A stretch of DNA of 19,715 bases from MESE01 sp036675035 (GTDB lineage: Bacteria > Pseudomonadota > Gammaproteobacteria > Burkholderiales > Burkholderiaceae_D): the NCBI GenBank assembly GCA_036675035.1, contig JAKFFO010000166.1, positions 1 to 19,715 on the forward strand, in the 5' to 3' direction. Below are positions 7,113 through 14,518 of this stretch, in pieces (position 1 is the stretch's first letter; every line of letters starts with the position of its first letter). Both the position numbers and the translations under genes were made by a program. The notes beneath the pieces were generated by a model that was given only the letters and a program-made list of their open reading frames with translations, was not told where the DNA came from and made no database searches.

Positions 7113-7369
7113 AAAAGCTGCTATTGATTCTGTTGCGTGCTTATCAGTTAGGCATCAGCCCGTTTTTGGGGCCGAATTGCCGTTTCTATCCAAGCTGTTC
7201 GGAATATGCAGCCGAGGCAGTGCGCGAGCATGGCGCACTCAAGGGCACTGCATTGACAGCGGTGCGATTGTGCAAATGCCACCCCTGGCATGAAGGCGGC
7301 GTCGATCCGGTGCCGCGGAATCATGCGAAAAATCCTTCTACAACCGCCCGCGGTTGCGGCCATTCCTGA
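7109..7369 (+). CDS. yidD: Membrane protein insertion efficiency factor YidD
   Basis: A small membrane-associated protein thought to assist YidC-dependent insertion. The 86 residues start MKKLLLILLRAYQLGISPFL, a hydrophobic or amphipathic N-terminus. They contain the family motif CRFYPSCSEYAAEAV and the second cysteine block CKCHPWHEGGVDPVP. A GGAGG ribosome binding site precedes the ATG at good spacing. The start overlaps the rnpA stop by 4 bases and yidC follows after 26 bases, so it sits in its conserved operon position. Confidence 0.97.
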   Translation: MKKLLLILLRAYQLGISPFLGPNCRFYPSCSEYAAEAVREHGALKGTALTAVRLCKCHPWHEGGVDPVPRNHAKNPSTTARGCGHS

Positions 7370-7395
7370 ATTCCTGATTACTTATTACTACGCTT

Positions 7396-9057
7396 ATGGA
7401 TATCCAACGTACCGTCCTGTGGGTTGTGTTCTCGATGTCGCTGTTGCTCCTGTGGGACAACTGGATGCGCCATACCGGCCAGCCTTCGATGTTCTTTCCG
7501 ACGCCGGCACAGGAAGTCGCACCGACTAATAACGGAAGCGGCACAGCTGCCGGCAGGTCCGATGTTCCGCAGGCCGCATCGCCGGCCAATCCCGCAGCTA
7601 CAGCGGCGGCCGTTCCCGCCGGCGTAAAGCCGACGCAAAGCGAAACCGTTACGATCACGACCGATGTCATCAAGGCCGAGATCGATACGATAGGCGGCGA
7701 GCTGAAGCATCTTGAATTGCTGAAGCATCACGCGACCGACAATCCATCGGAAAACGTGGTGCTGTTCGATGCCAGCGCAAACCGTACCTACCTGGGCCAG
7801 ACCGGCCTGATCGGCGGTCCGTTCCCGAATCACAAATCGCCTTTTGTCGTCAAACCCGGTCCGCGCACGCTCGATGGTGCGAAGCAAATCGAGCTGGTGA
7901 TGGAGTCGGAGCAGAACGGCGTCAAGCTGACCAAGACCTTTATCTTCAATCGCGGCGATTACACGATCGATATCAGGCATGACGTCACCAACACCACCGG
8001 CGAGCCAATCGCACCGTCGCTGTACATGCAACTGGTCCGCGATGGCAACAGCCTGCCCGGTGAATCGATGTTCTACAGCACTTTCACGGGCCCGGCGGTA
8101 TATACCGAAGAAGCCAAATTCCAGAAAGTCGATTTCGAGACGATCGACGAAGGCAAGATCGATCACGTGACCAAAGCCGACGACGGCTGGATCGCGATGG
8201 TGCAGCATTATTTCGTATCCGCGTTTCAGCCGCCCAAGAATACGCCGCGCGAAATATTCACCAAGAAAATCGATACCAATTTATTCGCGGTCGGCACGAT
8301 TGTTCCTATGGGCACGATTGCGCCGGGCGCAACCGCATCGATGACGGCGGAACTGTTTTCCGGTCCGCAGGAATCGACGCAGATGGAAAAATTTGCACCG
8401 AACTTCGAACTGGTCAAGGACTATGGATGGCTGACGATCATTGCCAAACCGGTTTTCTGGCTGATGGATCAGATCCACAAAGTGATCGGCAACTGGGGCT
8501 GGACCATTATCGTGCTGACCATCCTGATCAAGCTGGCATTCTTCCCTTTGTCGGCCGCCAGCTACCGCAGCATGGCCAAGATGAAGCAGGTCACGCCGAA
8601 AATGACTGCGATCCGCGAGCGCCACAAGGGCGATCCGCAAAAGATGAACCAGGCAATGATGGAGTTGTACAAGACCGAGAAAATCAATCCGCTGGGCGGC
8701 TGCCTGCCGATCGTGGTGCAGATTCCGGTTTTCATCGCGCTGTACTGGGTATTGCTGGCCAGCGTTGAAATGCGCAACGCACCGTGGCTGGGCTGGATCC
8801 AGGATCTGGCGTCGCCCGACCCTTGGTACATCCTGCCTGTCGTCATGGCAATCTCGATGTTCATCCAGACCAAGCTGAACCCGACGCCGCCGGATCCGAT
8901 CCAGGCCAAGGTGATGATGTTCATGCCGATCGCATTCTCGGTCATGTTCTTCTTCTTCCCATCGGGGCTGGTGCTGTATTGGGTGGTCAACAACATTTTG
9001 TCGATCGCGCAACAGTGGGTGATCACCAAAAGAATCGAAGCGGGCAAACCCGGGTAA
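7396..9057 (+). CDS. yidC: Membrane protein insertase YidC
   Basis: Inner-membrane insertase that works alone or with SecYEG to integrate and fold membrane proteins. The 553 residues fit the Gram-negative long form. TM1 is at about 6-21 (VLWVVFSMSLLLLW), a Pro/Ala-rich linker follows, and the large periplasmic beta domain spans roughly 75-340. The conserved five-helix core follows, including WGWTIIVLTILIKLAFFPL, the cytoplasmic loop SYRSMAKMKQV with the conserved Arg of the hydrophilic groove, CLPIVVQIPVFIALYWVL and the final segment GLVLYWVVNNILSIAQQW. The ribosome binding site is weak, so translation may depend on coupling with yidD. A strong terminator lies 25 bases after the stop. Confidence 0.99.
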   Translation: MDIQRTVLWVVFSMSLLLLWDNWMRHTGQPSMFFPTPAQEVAPTNNGSGTAAGRSDVPQAASPANPAATAAAVPAGVKPTQSETVTITTDVIKAEIDTIGGELKHLELLKHHATDNPSENVVLFDASANRTYLGQTGLIGGPFPNHKSPFVVKPGPRTLDGAKQIELVMESEQNGVKLTKTFIFNRGDYTIDIRHDVTNTTGEPIAPSLYMQLVRDGNSLPGESMFYSTFTGPAVYTEEAKFQKVDFETIDEGKIDHVTKADDGWIAMVQHYFVSAFQPPKNTPREIFTKKIDTNLFAVGTIVPMGTIAPGATASMTAELFSGPQESTQMEKFAPNFELVKDYGWLTIIAKPVFWLMDQIHKVIGNWGWTIIVLTILIKLAFFPLSAASYRSMAKMKQVTPKMTAIRERHKGDPQKMNQAMMELYKTEKINPLGGCLPIVVQIPVFIALYWVLLASVEMRNAPWLGWIQDLASPDPWYILPVVMAISMFIQTKLNPTPPDPIQAKVMMFMPIAFSVMFFFFPSGLVLYWVVNNILSIAQQWVITKRIEAGKPG

Positions 9058-9081
9058 GTGCCTGCATCACCGTTGCAACAG

Positions 9082-9115
9082 AAAAGCCCGTGCCTGAAAA
9101 TTCACGGGCTTTTTT
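9082..9115 (+). terminator. Intrinsic terminator after yidC
   Basis: AAAAGCCCGTG (9082-9092) pairs with CACGGGCTTTT (9103-9113), an 11-bp stem with a 10-nt loop, followed by a T-run. It ends the rpmH-yidC operon and implies that mnmE has its own promoter. Confidence 0.9.
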
Positions 9116-9116
9116 G

Positions 9117-9146
9117 TTGCCCGAAAAATCGTAAAAACTCTAGAAT
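9117..9146 (+). promoter_or_regulatory. Probable mnmE promoter, close to the start codon
   Basis: A -35 TTGCCC (9117-9122), an 18-base spacer and -10 TAGAAT (9141-9146). The -10 ends only 6 bases before the mnmE ATG at 9153, so the predicted transcript start falls on or next to the start codon. It begins immediately after the yidC terminator. Confidence 0.5.
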
Positions 9147-9152
9147 TGATTC

Positions 9153-10532
9153 ATGAAATTTGATTCATCTCCCATCGCCGCAATTGCCACTGCACCAGGG
9201 CGCGGCGGCATCGGCGTCGTTCGACTGTCCGGCAAAAATCTGGCTCCCGTCATTCAGGCAGTATGCGGAGCTGCGCAATTGCAGCCGCGCCATGCCACCT
9301 ATGTCGATTTCATCGGCGTGGACGGCACTGCAATCGACAAGGGACTGGCGATCTACTTCAAGGCACCGCACTCCTATACCGGCGAAGACGTACTGGAATT
9401 GCAGGGTCACGGCGGGCCGGTCGTGTTGCAAATGCTTCTCGCTCGTTGCCTTGAAGCGGGTCAGGACATCGATCTGCGTCTTGCGCAGCCCGGTGAATTC
9501 ACGCATCGCGCCTTCCTGAACGACAAACTGGATCTGGCACAGGCCGAGGCGGTAGCGGACTTGATCGACGCATCGACCGAAGCGGCCGCGAAGTCGGCAT
9601 CGCAGTCGCTATCCGGTGTGTTTTCGAAGGCGATCCATGACCTGGTTGCGCAAGTCATCCATTTGCGGATGCTGGTTGAAGCCACGCTCGATTTTCCGGA
9701 AGAAGAAATCGATTTCCTCGAAAAATCCGATGCGCGCGGCCAGCTGACACGCATCCGCGACGCACTCGATTTCGTATTCAGTCAGGCGTCACAGGGTGCG
9801 CTGTTGCGCGATGGCTTGAATGTGGTGTTGGCCGGCAAACCGAATGTCGGCAAGTCGTCGTTGTTGAATGCGCTTGCCGGCTCGGATGTGGCAATTGTCA
9901 CGCCGATCGCCGGTACCACGCGCGACCGCGTTACCGAAACGATTCAGATCGAAGGCATCCCGATCAACATCATCGACACTGCCGGAATTCGCGATGTGGC
10001 TGACGCGAGCGACGAGGTGGAACGCATCGGTATCGAGCGTACCTGGACTGCGGTAGAAAACGCCGACGTCATTTTGCATATGCTGGATGCGAGCCGGGGA
10101 CCGACGCGGGCAGACGAAAGCATCGTCGGCCGGTTTCCGCTGGACGTGCCGGTGATACGGATCTGGAACAAGATCGACCTGTCCGGCCACAGGCCCGCAG
10201 TCGACCGGACGCCGGAGGCAACCCACGTCTATCTGTCCGCGATCGACAAGCTGGGCATCGACCTGCTGCGCGCGGAAATGCTGCGCATCGCCGGCTGGCA
10301 GCAGACCGGCGAATCGCTGTATCTGGCACGCGAACGGCATTTGATCGCGTTGAAGGCAGCGCGTTCGCATCTCGATACCGCTGCGCAGCTGGCCGAACAA
10401 AGCGACCAGGCGCTGGATCTTTTTGCGGAAGAATTGAGATTGACGCAAGAACGCTTGAACGGCATTACCGGCGAATTCACGTCCGACGATTTGCTCGGTG
10501 TGATTTTCAGCCGGTTCTGCATCGGAAAATAG
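9153..10532 (+). CDS. mnmE: tRNA modification GTPase MnmE
   Basis: A GTPase that with MnmG installs the (carboxymethyl)aminomethyl group at U34 of certain tRNAs. The 459 residues show the N-terminal folate-binding domain (1 to about 120, with GRGGIGVVRLSG and GEDVLELQGHGG). A helical region is interrupted by the G domain (about 220-380): G1 GKPNVGKSS (228-236), G2 GTTRD (254-258), G3 DTAG (275-278) and G4 NKID (339-342). The essential C-terminal FCIGK (455-459), whose Cys is required for catalysis, is intact. The ATG at 9153 fits the family start, but no Shine-Dalgarno is visible. A promoter-like -10 lies just 6 bases upstream, raising the possibility of a leaderless mRNA. Confidence 0.99.
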   Translation: MKFDSSPIAAIATAPGRGGIGVVRLSGKNLAPVIQAVCGAAQLQPRHATYVDFIGVDGTAIDKGLAIYFKAPHSYTGEDVLELQGHGGPVVLQMLLARCLEAGQDIDLRLAQPGEFTHRAFLNDKLDLAQAEAVADLIDASTEAAAKSASQSLSGVFSKAIHDLVAQVIHLRMLVEATLDFPEEEIDFLEKSDARGQLTRIRDALDFVFSQASQGALLRDGLNVVLAGKPNVGKSSLLNALAGSDVAIVTPIAGTTRDRVTETIQIEGIPINIIDTAGIRDVADASDEVERIGIERTWTAVENADVILHMLDASRGPTRADESIVGRFPLDVPVIRIWNKIDLSGHRPAVDRTPEATHVYLSAIDKLGIDLLRAEMLRIAGWQQTGESLYLARERHLIALKAARSHLDTAAQLAEQSDQALDLFAEELRLTQERLNGITGEFTSDDLLGVIFSRFCIGK

Positions 10533-10547
10533 CCCGGTAATACCGGG
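10533..10547. terminator. Short GC hairpin after mnmE, possible weak terminator
   Basis: CCCGG TAATA CCGGG starts one base after the mnmE stop and is followed by an A/T-rich but interrupted tract. The mirror arrangement could also stop the converging gene at 10610. The stem is short and the T-run poor, so function is uncertain. Confidence 0.35.
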
Positions 10548-10609
10548 TTCGAATTTATTTGAATAGCTACAGATAAAGAAACTTCAAGGTCGGCGATCGA
10601 AGCTTTGAA

Positions 10610-10966
10610 TCAATCATCAATTGCCGCCTCGGCCGCCACACCGATATATTTTGGGTCCGGAGTTACGTACGCACGAACTACATGATCAAGCATACCGGGC
10701 GGTGCGACTTCATTCAGGTCAAACGAATGGACTGTTCTTGCCACATTGAAAGTCCAGGCAAACTGCTTGCTGCCACTGACGAATCTGACAGTTTCGCCGC
10801 CCTCCACGTTCACATGCCTGGTATCGGGCGTAATCACGATGGTACGTTCAACTCCCGATACCGGAACAGCCTGGCCATAAAGATCGACATAGGATGTTCG
10901 TGTCGCGCACGCGCCCAAGGCGACCGCAACAATTAATATCGCCGGCATGGAAGAGATCGGTCTCAT
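10610..10966 (-). CDS. CzcE-like lipoprotein (heavy-metal resistance family)
   Basis: About 118 residues. The N-terminus MRPISSMPAILIVAVALGAC is a lipoprotein signal with lipobox LGAC (Cys 20), so the mature protein should be membrane-anchored in the periplasm. The rest closely follows my memory of CzcE, the copper-binding periplasmic protein of Cupriavidus metal-resistance loci: RTIVITPDTRHVNVEGGETV, then FAWTFNVARTVHSFDLNEVA and an ending like LDHVVRAYVTPDP. The frame is open upstream to an ATG at 11047, but that would bury the signal peptide, so I prefer 10966; 10948 is also possible. No strong ribosome binding site marks any of these. Unlike classic CzcE it has no metal-efflux genes beside it, so a role in metal binding is an inference from family only. 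It converges with mnmE. Confidence 0.75.
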   Translation of the reverse strand: MRPISSMPAILIVAVALGACATRTSYVDLYGQAVPVSGVERTIVITPDTRHVNVEGGETVRFVSGSKQFAWTFNVARTVHSFDLNEVAPPGMLDHVVRAYVTPDPKYIGVAAEAAIDD

Positions 10967-11151
10967 CAAAAAATGTCCAATGTTTAAACGGCATGGCGAA
11001 GCGCTGAGCGCTTGTATTCTCATATGCATGTGAGTCCCGTCGCTCATTGTGGTTCAATCGTGGCGGATCGGCTCCACTGGGAGCGGCCAATTTTTCGGCT
11101 ATGGATACTACCGATCTTCCGGCATCTCGGAAAGTAGTGGCAGACCCTACG

Positions 11152-11586
11152 CTACACAGCCACGGCAATCAAGAGAATCAGCGTCGGCAGCAGCATCCAG
11201 AAAAAATATTTGAAAAGCCGATTTGCACTCAGCCATTCTTTGCGCGTTGCTGCAAAAGCATGGAAAGTGGTTTGGTAAGACCGCTGCTCCGAAGCGGGGC
11301 GGGGGGTAAATTTCGCGGAGTGCCCTGGATCCTGAGGAGCCGCGTCGGCCTGCTGTTTTTCCTCTTCCGCGGCGATCCAGTCGTCATGTGCCCGGCGCTT
11401 CACCGGGTCGGACAGCACTTCGTATGCCAGACTGATCAGTTGAAAAGTACGGGTAGCGTTTGGCTTGTCGGGATTACGGTCTGGATGGAATTTTTGCGAC
11501 AGTGTTTTATAGGCAGCGCGAATGACCTCGGGCGGCGCATTGCGCGCCACCTTGAGATTGTCATAGTGGGTATGGATTTGCGACAT
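11152..11586 (-). CDS. J-domain protein with C-terminal membrane anchor
   Basis: 144 residues. Residues about 6-70 are a J domain with the invariant HPD (34-36, in QKFHPDRNP) and the helix IV region ISLAYEVLSDPVKRRAHDDW. A J domain stimulates the ATPase of an Hsp70 such as DnaK. There is no Gly/Phe-rich or zinc-finger region, so it is not DnaJ itself. After a polar linker the last 18 or so residues (LFKYFFWMLLPTLILLIAVAV) form a probable transmembrane helix, which would make it tail-anchored with the J domain in the cytoplasm. The ATG at 11586 fits the start of the J domain, but no Shine-Dalgarno is clear. No Hsp70 gene is nearby, so the client and partner are unknown. Confidence 0.88.
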   Translation of the reverse strand: MSQIHTHYDNLKVARNAPPEVIRAAYKTLSQKFHPDRNPDKPNATRTFQLISLAYEVLSDPVKRRAHDDWIAAEEEKQQADAAPQDPGHSAKFTPRPASEQRSYQTTFHAFAATRKEWLSANRLFKYFFWMLLPTLILLIAVAV

Positions 11587-12020
11587 GGCGTGGTATCAGG
11601 TCGGCATCCGCTATTCATCAAAGATAGCAGTTTACCAATAAATTTCTTTTAATAGTAGTTGTCCCTGAAATGCGGAGCTGTCTGGTACACGATACGTTAC
11701 AGGCAAGTTTAGTTGCTATGCCATTGAAGCACTTGCGTTCGGTCAATTTTTTAACGGTCTGCGGTTGCCGATTCCGCTCCCTTTGCTTGCGAGCGCCGAA
11801 CAAGTTCATGTGGCGCGCTTCCGAGCAGGCCCGTGCCGGCGACAGTACGGCGCGGCGGCAAGGAGGCACATCGCTCGCGGAATCATTTCGTTAAACGTTC
11901 TAATAGCGAAAGTTCCACCTGTCGATCAACTCTTGATCGAAATCAATAGTGCCGCTTGTTTGCTATTTACACTACGAAAGCGAAATCGAAATTCGCCCTT
12001 CGAGGAGAAAAAGGAGACGG

Positions 12021-12055
12021 AAAGCCCGCATCGTAAAAGATCGCGGGCTTTTTTT
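12021..12055 (+). terminator. Intrinsic terminator in gene-free region
   Basis: AAAGCCCGC (12021-12029) pairs with GCGGGCTTT (12043-12051), extended by ATC/GAT with a bulge, and is followed by a T-run to 12055. A purine-rich GAGGAGAAAAAGGAGACGG lies just before the stem. It must end some plus-strand transcript, but I see no protein-coding gene upstream of it on that strand for over 1 kb. Confidence 0.8.
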
Positions 12056-12129
12056 GCTCATTCACTACTCGTCGGTATAGGCCGGTTGCCAGCTTCTTGC
12101 TTGCACATCCCATGAACATGGCATGGCGT

Positions 12130-12219
12130 GTCGTGATTACCTGGAGTTTAATCGGTCCGTCTCCTCCCATCTTGAAAAAAGATGGCTTGGCCCGTCGCCG
12201 GAAGGCAGACGGGCTTTTT
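12130..12219 (+). ncRNA. Candidate small RNA with CUCCUCCC motif and two 3' hairpins
   Basis: The segment holds the single-stranded-looking CTCCTCCC (12161-12168), a hairpin CCATCTT (12167-12173) with AAGATGG (12179-12185), and then the intrinsic terminator at 12190-12219. A C/U-rich anti-Shine-Dalgarno stretch next to stable 3' hairpins is typical of trans-acting small RNAs that block ribosome binding sites. The 5' end is a guess: I found no clear -35/-10 pair, and the transcript could start anywhere between the first terminator (12055) and about 12140. No known RNA family is claimed. Confidence 0.4.
12190..12219 (+). terminator. Intrinsic terminator of the small-RNA candidate
   Basis: GCCCGTC (12190-12196) pairs with GACGGGC (12208-12214) around an 11-nt loop, followed by five Ts. 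It is the second plus-strand terminator within 170 bases. Confidence 0.8.
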
Positions 12220-12231
12220 GTTGTCGGTCAT

Positions 12232-12247
12232 GCGAAGCGTGCTTCGC
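12232..12247. repeat. Perfect inverted repeat
   Basis: GCGAAGC (12232-12238), GT, GCTTCGC (12241-12247). It follows the terminator at 12190-12219 by a dozen bases. It has no T-run. Purpose unknown. Confidence 0.5.
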
Positions 12248-12589
12248 GTTTGGCTTGATTTGGCAACATCAATTTCCTCATCAATCGACTGAATATCGAA
12301 CCACGGCGTTTTGCCTCGGCCACAGGCGGAGCCAAAGCACATGTTCAATTTGGATTGCTTCGCTTCGATCACGGTTGGGAAAATCTGACACGACTCATTT
12401 ACATCAAACGCGGGAACTGGCGCGGCGGCAACGACTCCAATTCGAGCAACAGGAAGTACAAATCAAGCTGAATGGCGCAATGGCAGCATCATTGGACGCT
12501 GTTCACTCAATCGCAATGAGGGGTTCCCTCAACAATTGCATCGTCCCTGACTTTCGATCACTTGATCACGATACCGGATTGGCGTTTTG

Positions 12590-13225
12590 ATGATTCCATG
12601 GGGGCATATCACCAGTGTCGCGGACACTGTCGTCACACTTCCTGCAGCTGCGACAATTGCAGTCTGGCTTGGCGCGGGCCGCGCTTGGCGCATGGCGCTC
12701 TGGTGGTGCGCGTTGTTCATCTCCGGACTTGCGCTTGTGGCGGCAACCAAGATCGCGTTTATAGGCTGGGGCATCGGCGTCAGCGCGCTTGACTTCATGG
12801 GCATGAGCGGACACGCGATGCGGGCGATCGCCGTTTTTCCGGTAATTTTTTATCTTGTCTTGCAAAGATCGCCACGCGCCGTCAGGATATCCGGCGTCTC
12901 GCTAGGAATTTTGATCGGCATTCTCGTCGGCGTGTCGCGAGTTGTGCTGGATTTCCATTCTATGTCCGAAGTACTTGCCGGTTGCGCAATGGGCGCGGTG
13001 GTCAGCCTCGGTTTCATCTGGATTGCGCGTGGTATGCCGAGACCTTACGTGAATCGCTGGCTGATCGCATTCGGTTTGTTTGCATTGCTTCCGACATCGT
13101 ATGCAAAGCCGGCTCCCACAAATCTGTGGATGAACGCGATTGCGCTATACCTGTCCGGAAATGAGATGCCGTATGACCGAAGCAGTGGCCGGCCGATGTC
13201 AATCAACGAGCATTGTTCGCAATAA
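12590..13225 (+). CDS. PAP2-superfamily membrane phosphatase-like protein
   Basis: 211 residues from the ATG at 12590 (a TTG just before it is also in frame). The protein is very hydrophobic, with about six membrane segments. It shows PAP2 (type 2 phosphatidic acid phosphatase) motifs: SGH at 73-75 and SRVVLDFHSMSE at 116-127, with the catalytic His 123. Two departures are clear. The first motif (K-x6-RP) keeps Lys 54 but has GI where RP is expected, and the last acid of motif 3 is Glu instead of Asp. It may therefore be a divergent subfamily or have altered substrate use. Family members dephosphorylate lipid phosphates or undecaprenyl pyrophosphate; the substrate here is unknown. The ribosome binding site is poor. 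It converges with the CAP-domain gene. Confidence 0.8.
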   Translation: MIPWGHITSVADTVVTLPAAATIAVWLGAGRAWRMALWWCALFISGLALVAATKIAFIGWGIGVSALDFMGMSGHAMRAIAVFPVIFYLVLQRSPRAVRISGVSLGILIGILVGVSRVVLDFHSMSEVLAGCAMGAVVSLGFIWIARGMPRPYVNRWLIAFGLFALLPTSYAKPAPTNLWMNAIALYLSGNEMPYDRSSGRPMSINEHCSQ

Positions 13226-13256
13226 TTGCTTCTTGGTCGATCGAATATGTTTGATG

Positions 13257-14210
13257 TCAGCGGGTCGTGAAAGACCAGCTGCGATTCACGGATACACCGT
13301 CGACAGTGCCAATAAACTGTACATCGTATGTGGTACCGCCCGAAAGTACTGTGTACGGCACGACGGCCGCTACCGATCCGGGAGTATCGGAATCGGTCGC
13401 GGTGGTCAGCAGACGTACCGACAGAGGTGATCCGCCGCGTGGCCGCACCGCGAAAGTCTGTACCGAGATCGTGGCCGTCGCATCGGCATGGACACTGATC
13501 GGATAACCAACCTCGTTTTGCTCCGGAATCGGATCGGGTATTTCCCTGTCACTGTAGAAAATAGTCTGCACGTTCTTTTGATCTGCAAACGGGTACAGCG
13601 CCACATTGCCCGTACCGACGCCGGGGCCCAGTCCGTTCGCGGCAAAATTGGTAGTGAAATAGGTGTATCCGTCAGGTACCGTGCCTGTGCCGGCGCCCGC
13701 CTCCCTGAACATCGGCTCAAAAATCACGAAGCGATGATAAATCGCGTCGATCAATCCTTCCGCAGCATGAAAGCCCGATGTGTCACCGACTGCGGCGATC
13801 ACTTCACCGTAACCGTATCGGCTCTGGTTGAATACATATCCGGCCGCACTCAATCGATCCAGTACCGTGATGCCGGTAAAGCCGGGGTTGCCCGCGACCT
13901 GTGTGTGCGTGATTGTATCGTTGAGCCTTTGATAGTCTGAGTGCCCCTGTGCCGCCACATCGACGATAGCGCTGCGGGTGACTTCGGCCAAACCCATCTG
14001 CTTGCGGCGAAAATTGAACCAGTTGAAACCGTCGGTCGATGTGTCGCCGACTGCTTGCGGTGCATTCGATTCGAGCGACAGCGCAACTTGAGGCGACGAC
14101 GATACGGTATTGGCTGGCGCCGAATCGCCGCCACCACCGCCGCATGCGACCAGCAAGATCGATGCGAACAGCGCGACGACTCTAGGAACCACGCGATCCA
14201 GTCCTGGCAT
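13257..14210 (-). CDS. CAP-domain (SCP/PR-1-like) lipoprotein
   Basis: 317 residues. The signal peptide ends in a lipobox LLVAC (Cys 23), followed by a flexible GGGGGDS stretch, so the protein is probably a lipid-anchored envelope protein. Residues about 60-190 resemble the bacterial CAP domain (YkwD type): FNWFNFRRKQMGLAEVTRS, then AAQGHSDYQRLNDTITHTQ with the conserved His, and RYGYGEVIA with the usual Glu. The last 90 or so residues look like a beta-rich Ig/FN3-type region (VPYTVLSGGTTYDVQFIGTV). The ATG at 14210 follows GAGAGG with 7 bases of spacing. Function of bacterial CAP proteins is mostly unknown. It stands alone between two gene-poor gaps. Confidence 0.85.
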   Translation of the reverse strand: MPGLDRVVPRVVALFASILLVACGGGGGDSAPANTVSSSPQVALSLESNAPQAVGDTSTDGFNWFNFRRKQMGLAEVTRSAIVDVAAQGHSDYQRLNDTITHTQVAGNPGFTGITVLDRLSAAGYVFNQSRYGYGEVIAAVGDTSGFHAAEGLIDAIYHRFVIFEPMFREAGAGTGTVPDGYTYFTTNFAANGLGPGVGTGNVALYPFADQKNVQTIFYSDREIPDPIPEQNEVGYPISVHADATATISVQTFAVRPRGGSPLSVRLLTTATDSDTPGSVAAVVPYTVLSGGTTYDVQFIGTVDGVSVNRSWSFTTR

Positions 14211-14518
14211 GAATTAACCTCTCAACGTACATGGAATGATATAACTCGGTGCAGCCGGAGCGGAGCGGCAGGCTCACAAGAAACCGGAGCGGGCCGCGCC
14301 GGAAATGCACTAACTGCAACGGAAACGGTATGCGTAAACAGTAGATTGACCGTCTGTTTTTACAATCGGTTTCAAATTGTGGTGCAGATCAGTTATCGAT
14401 GCGTCGAGATAGATCAATACCGTGCCGACAAATCCGGTTGTATTGCCGGATTCGGCTGACTAGGCTTAGGCAGATGGCGCAGGATGAATGAATGACTGTT
14501 TGTAAATGCGCACCGCGG
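14211..14518. other. Gene-free gap with one inverted repeat
   Basis: This 308-base gap lies between the CAP lipoprotein start and the end of the asparaginase-like gene. The only structure I see is AATCCGG (14431-14437) with CCGGATT (14446-14452), an 8-nt loop and a short T-run on the minus strand. It might be a weak terminator for the asparaginase-like gene. CCGGAGCGG occurs twice near 14255-14295. No gene is supported. Confidence 0.4.

Larger units (their letters stand above)
11587..12589. other. About 1 kb without a convincing gene; holds two terminators and an sRNA candidate
   Basis: Several open frames of 70-155 codons cross this stretch on both strands. None has a credible ribosome binding site, domain or consistent codon use, and the longest (12123-12590, plus) runs straight through a terminator and an inverted repeat. 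Two intrinsic terminators on the plus strand (12021-12055 and 12190-12219) end transcripts with no obvious protein. The stretch from 12250 to 12580 may be degraded coding sequence, but I recognise no family. Confidence 0.5.

Noticed and set aside
8281..9012. 243-codon minus-strand open frame opposite yidC
   Set aside because: Shadow of yidC; His/Arg/Asp-rich product with no domain and no ribosome binding site.
9789..10448. 219-codon minus-strand open frame opposite mnmE
   Set aside because: Shadow of the G domain of mnmE, with no resemblance to any protein.
10967..11047. Upstream extension of the CzcE-like gene to an ATG at 11047
   Set aside because: It would place 27 residues before a clear lipoprotein signal peptide, and no ribosome binding site supports it.
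12123..12590. 155-codon plus-strand open frame
   Set aside because: It crosses the sRNA-candidate hairpins, a terminator and an inverted repeat, lacks a ribosome binding site and matches no family I know. Its second half could be decayed coding sequence but I cannot support it.
13941..14459. 172-codon plus-strand open frame across the CAP lipoprotein start
   Set aside because: Partly antisense to the lipoprotein signal peptide and partly in the gap; Arg/Cys-rich with no domain.
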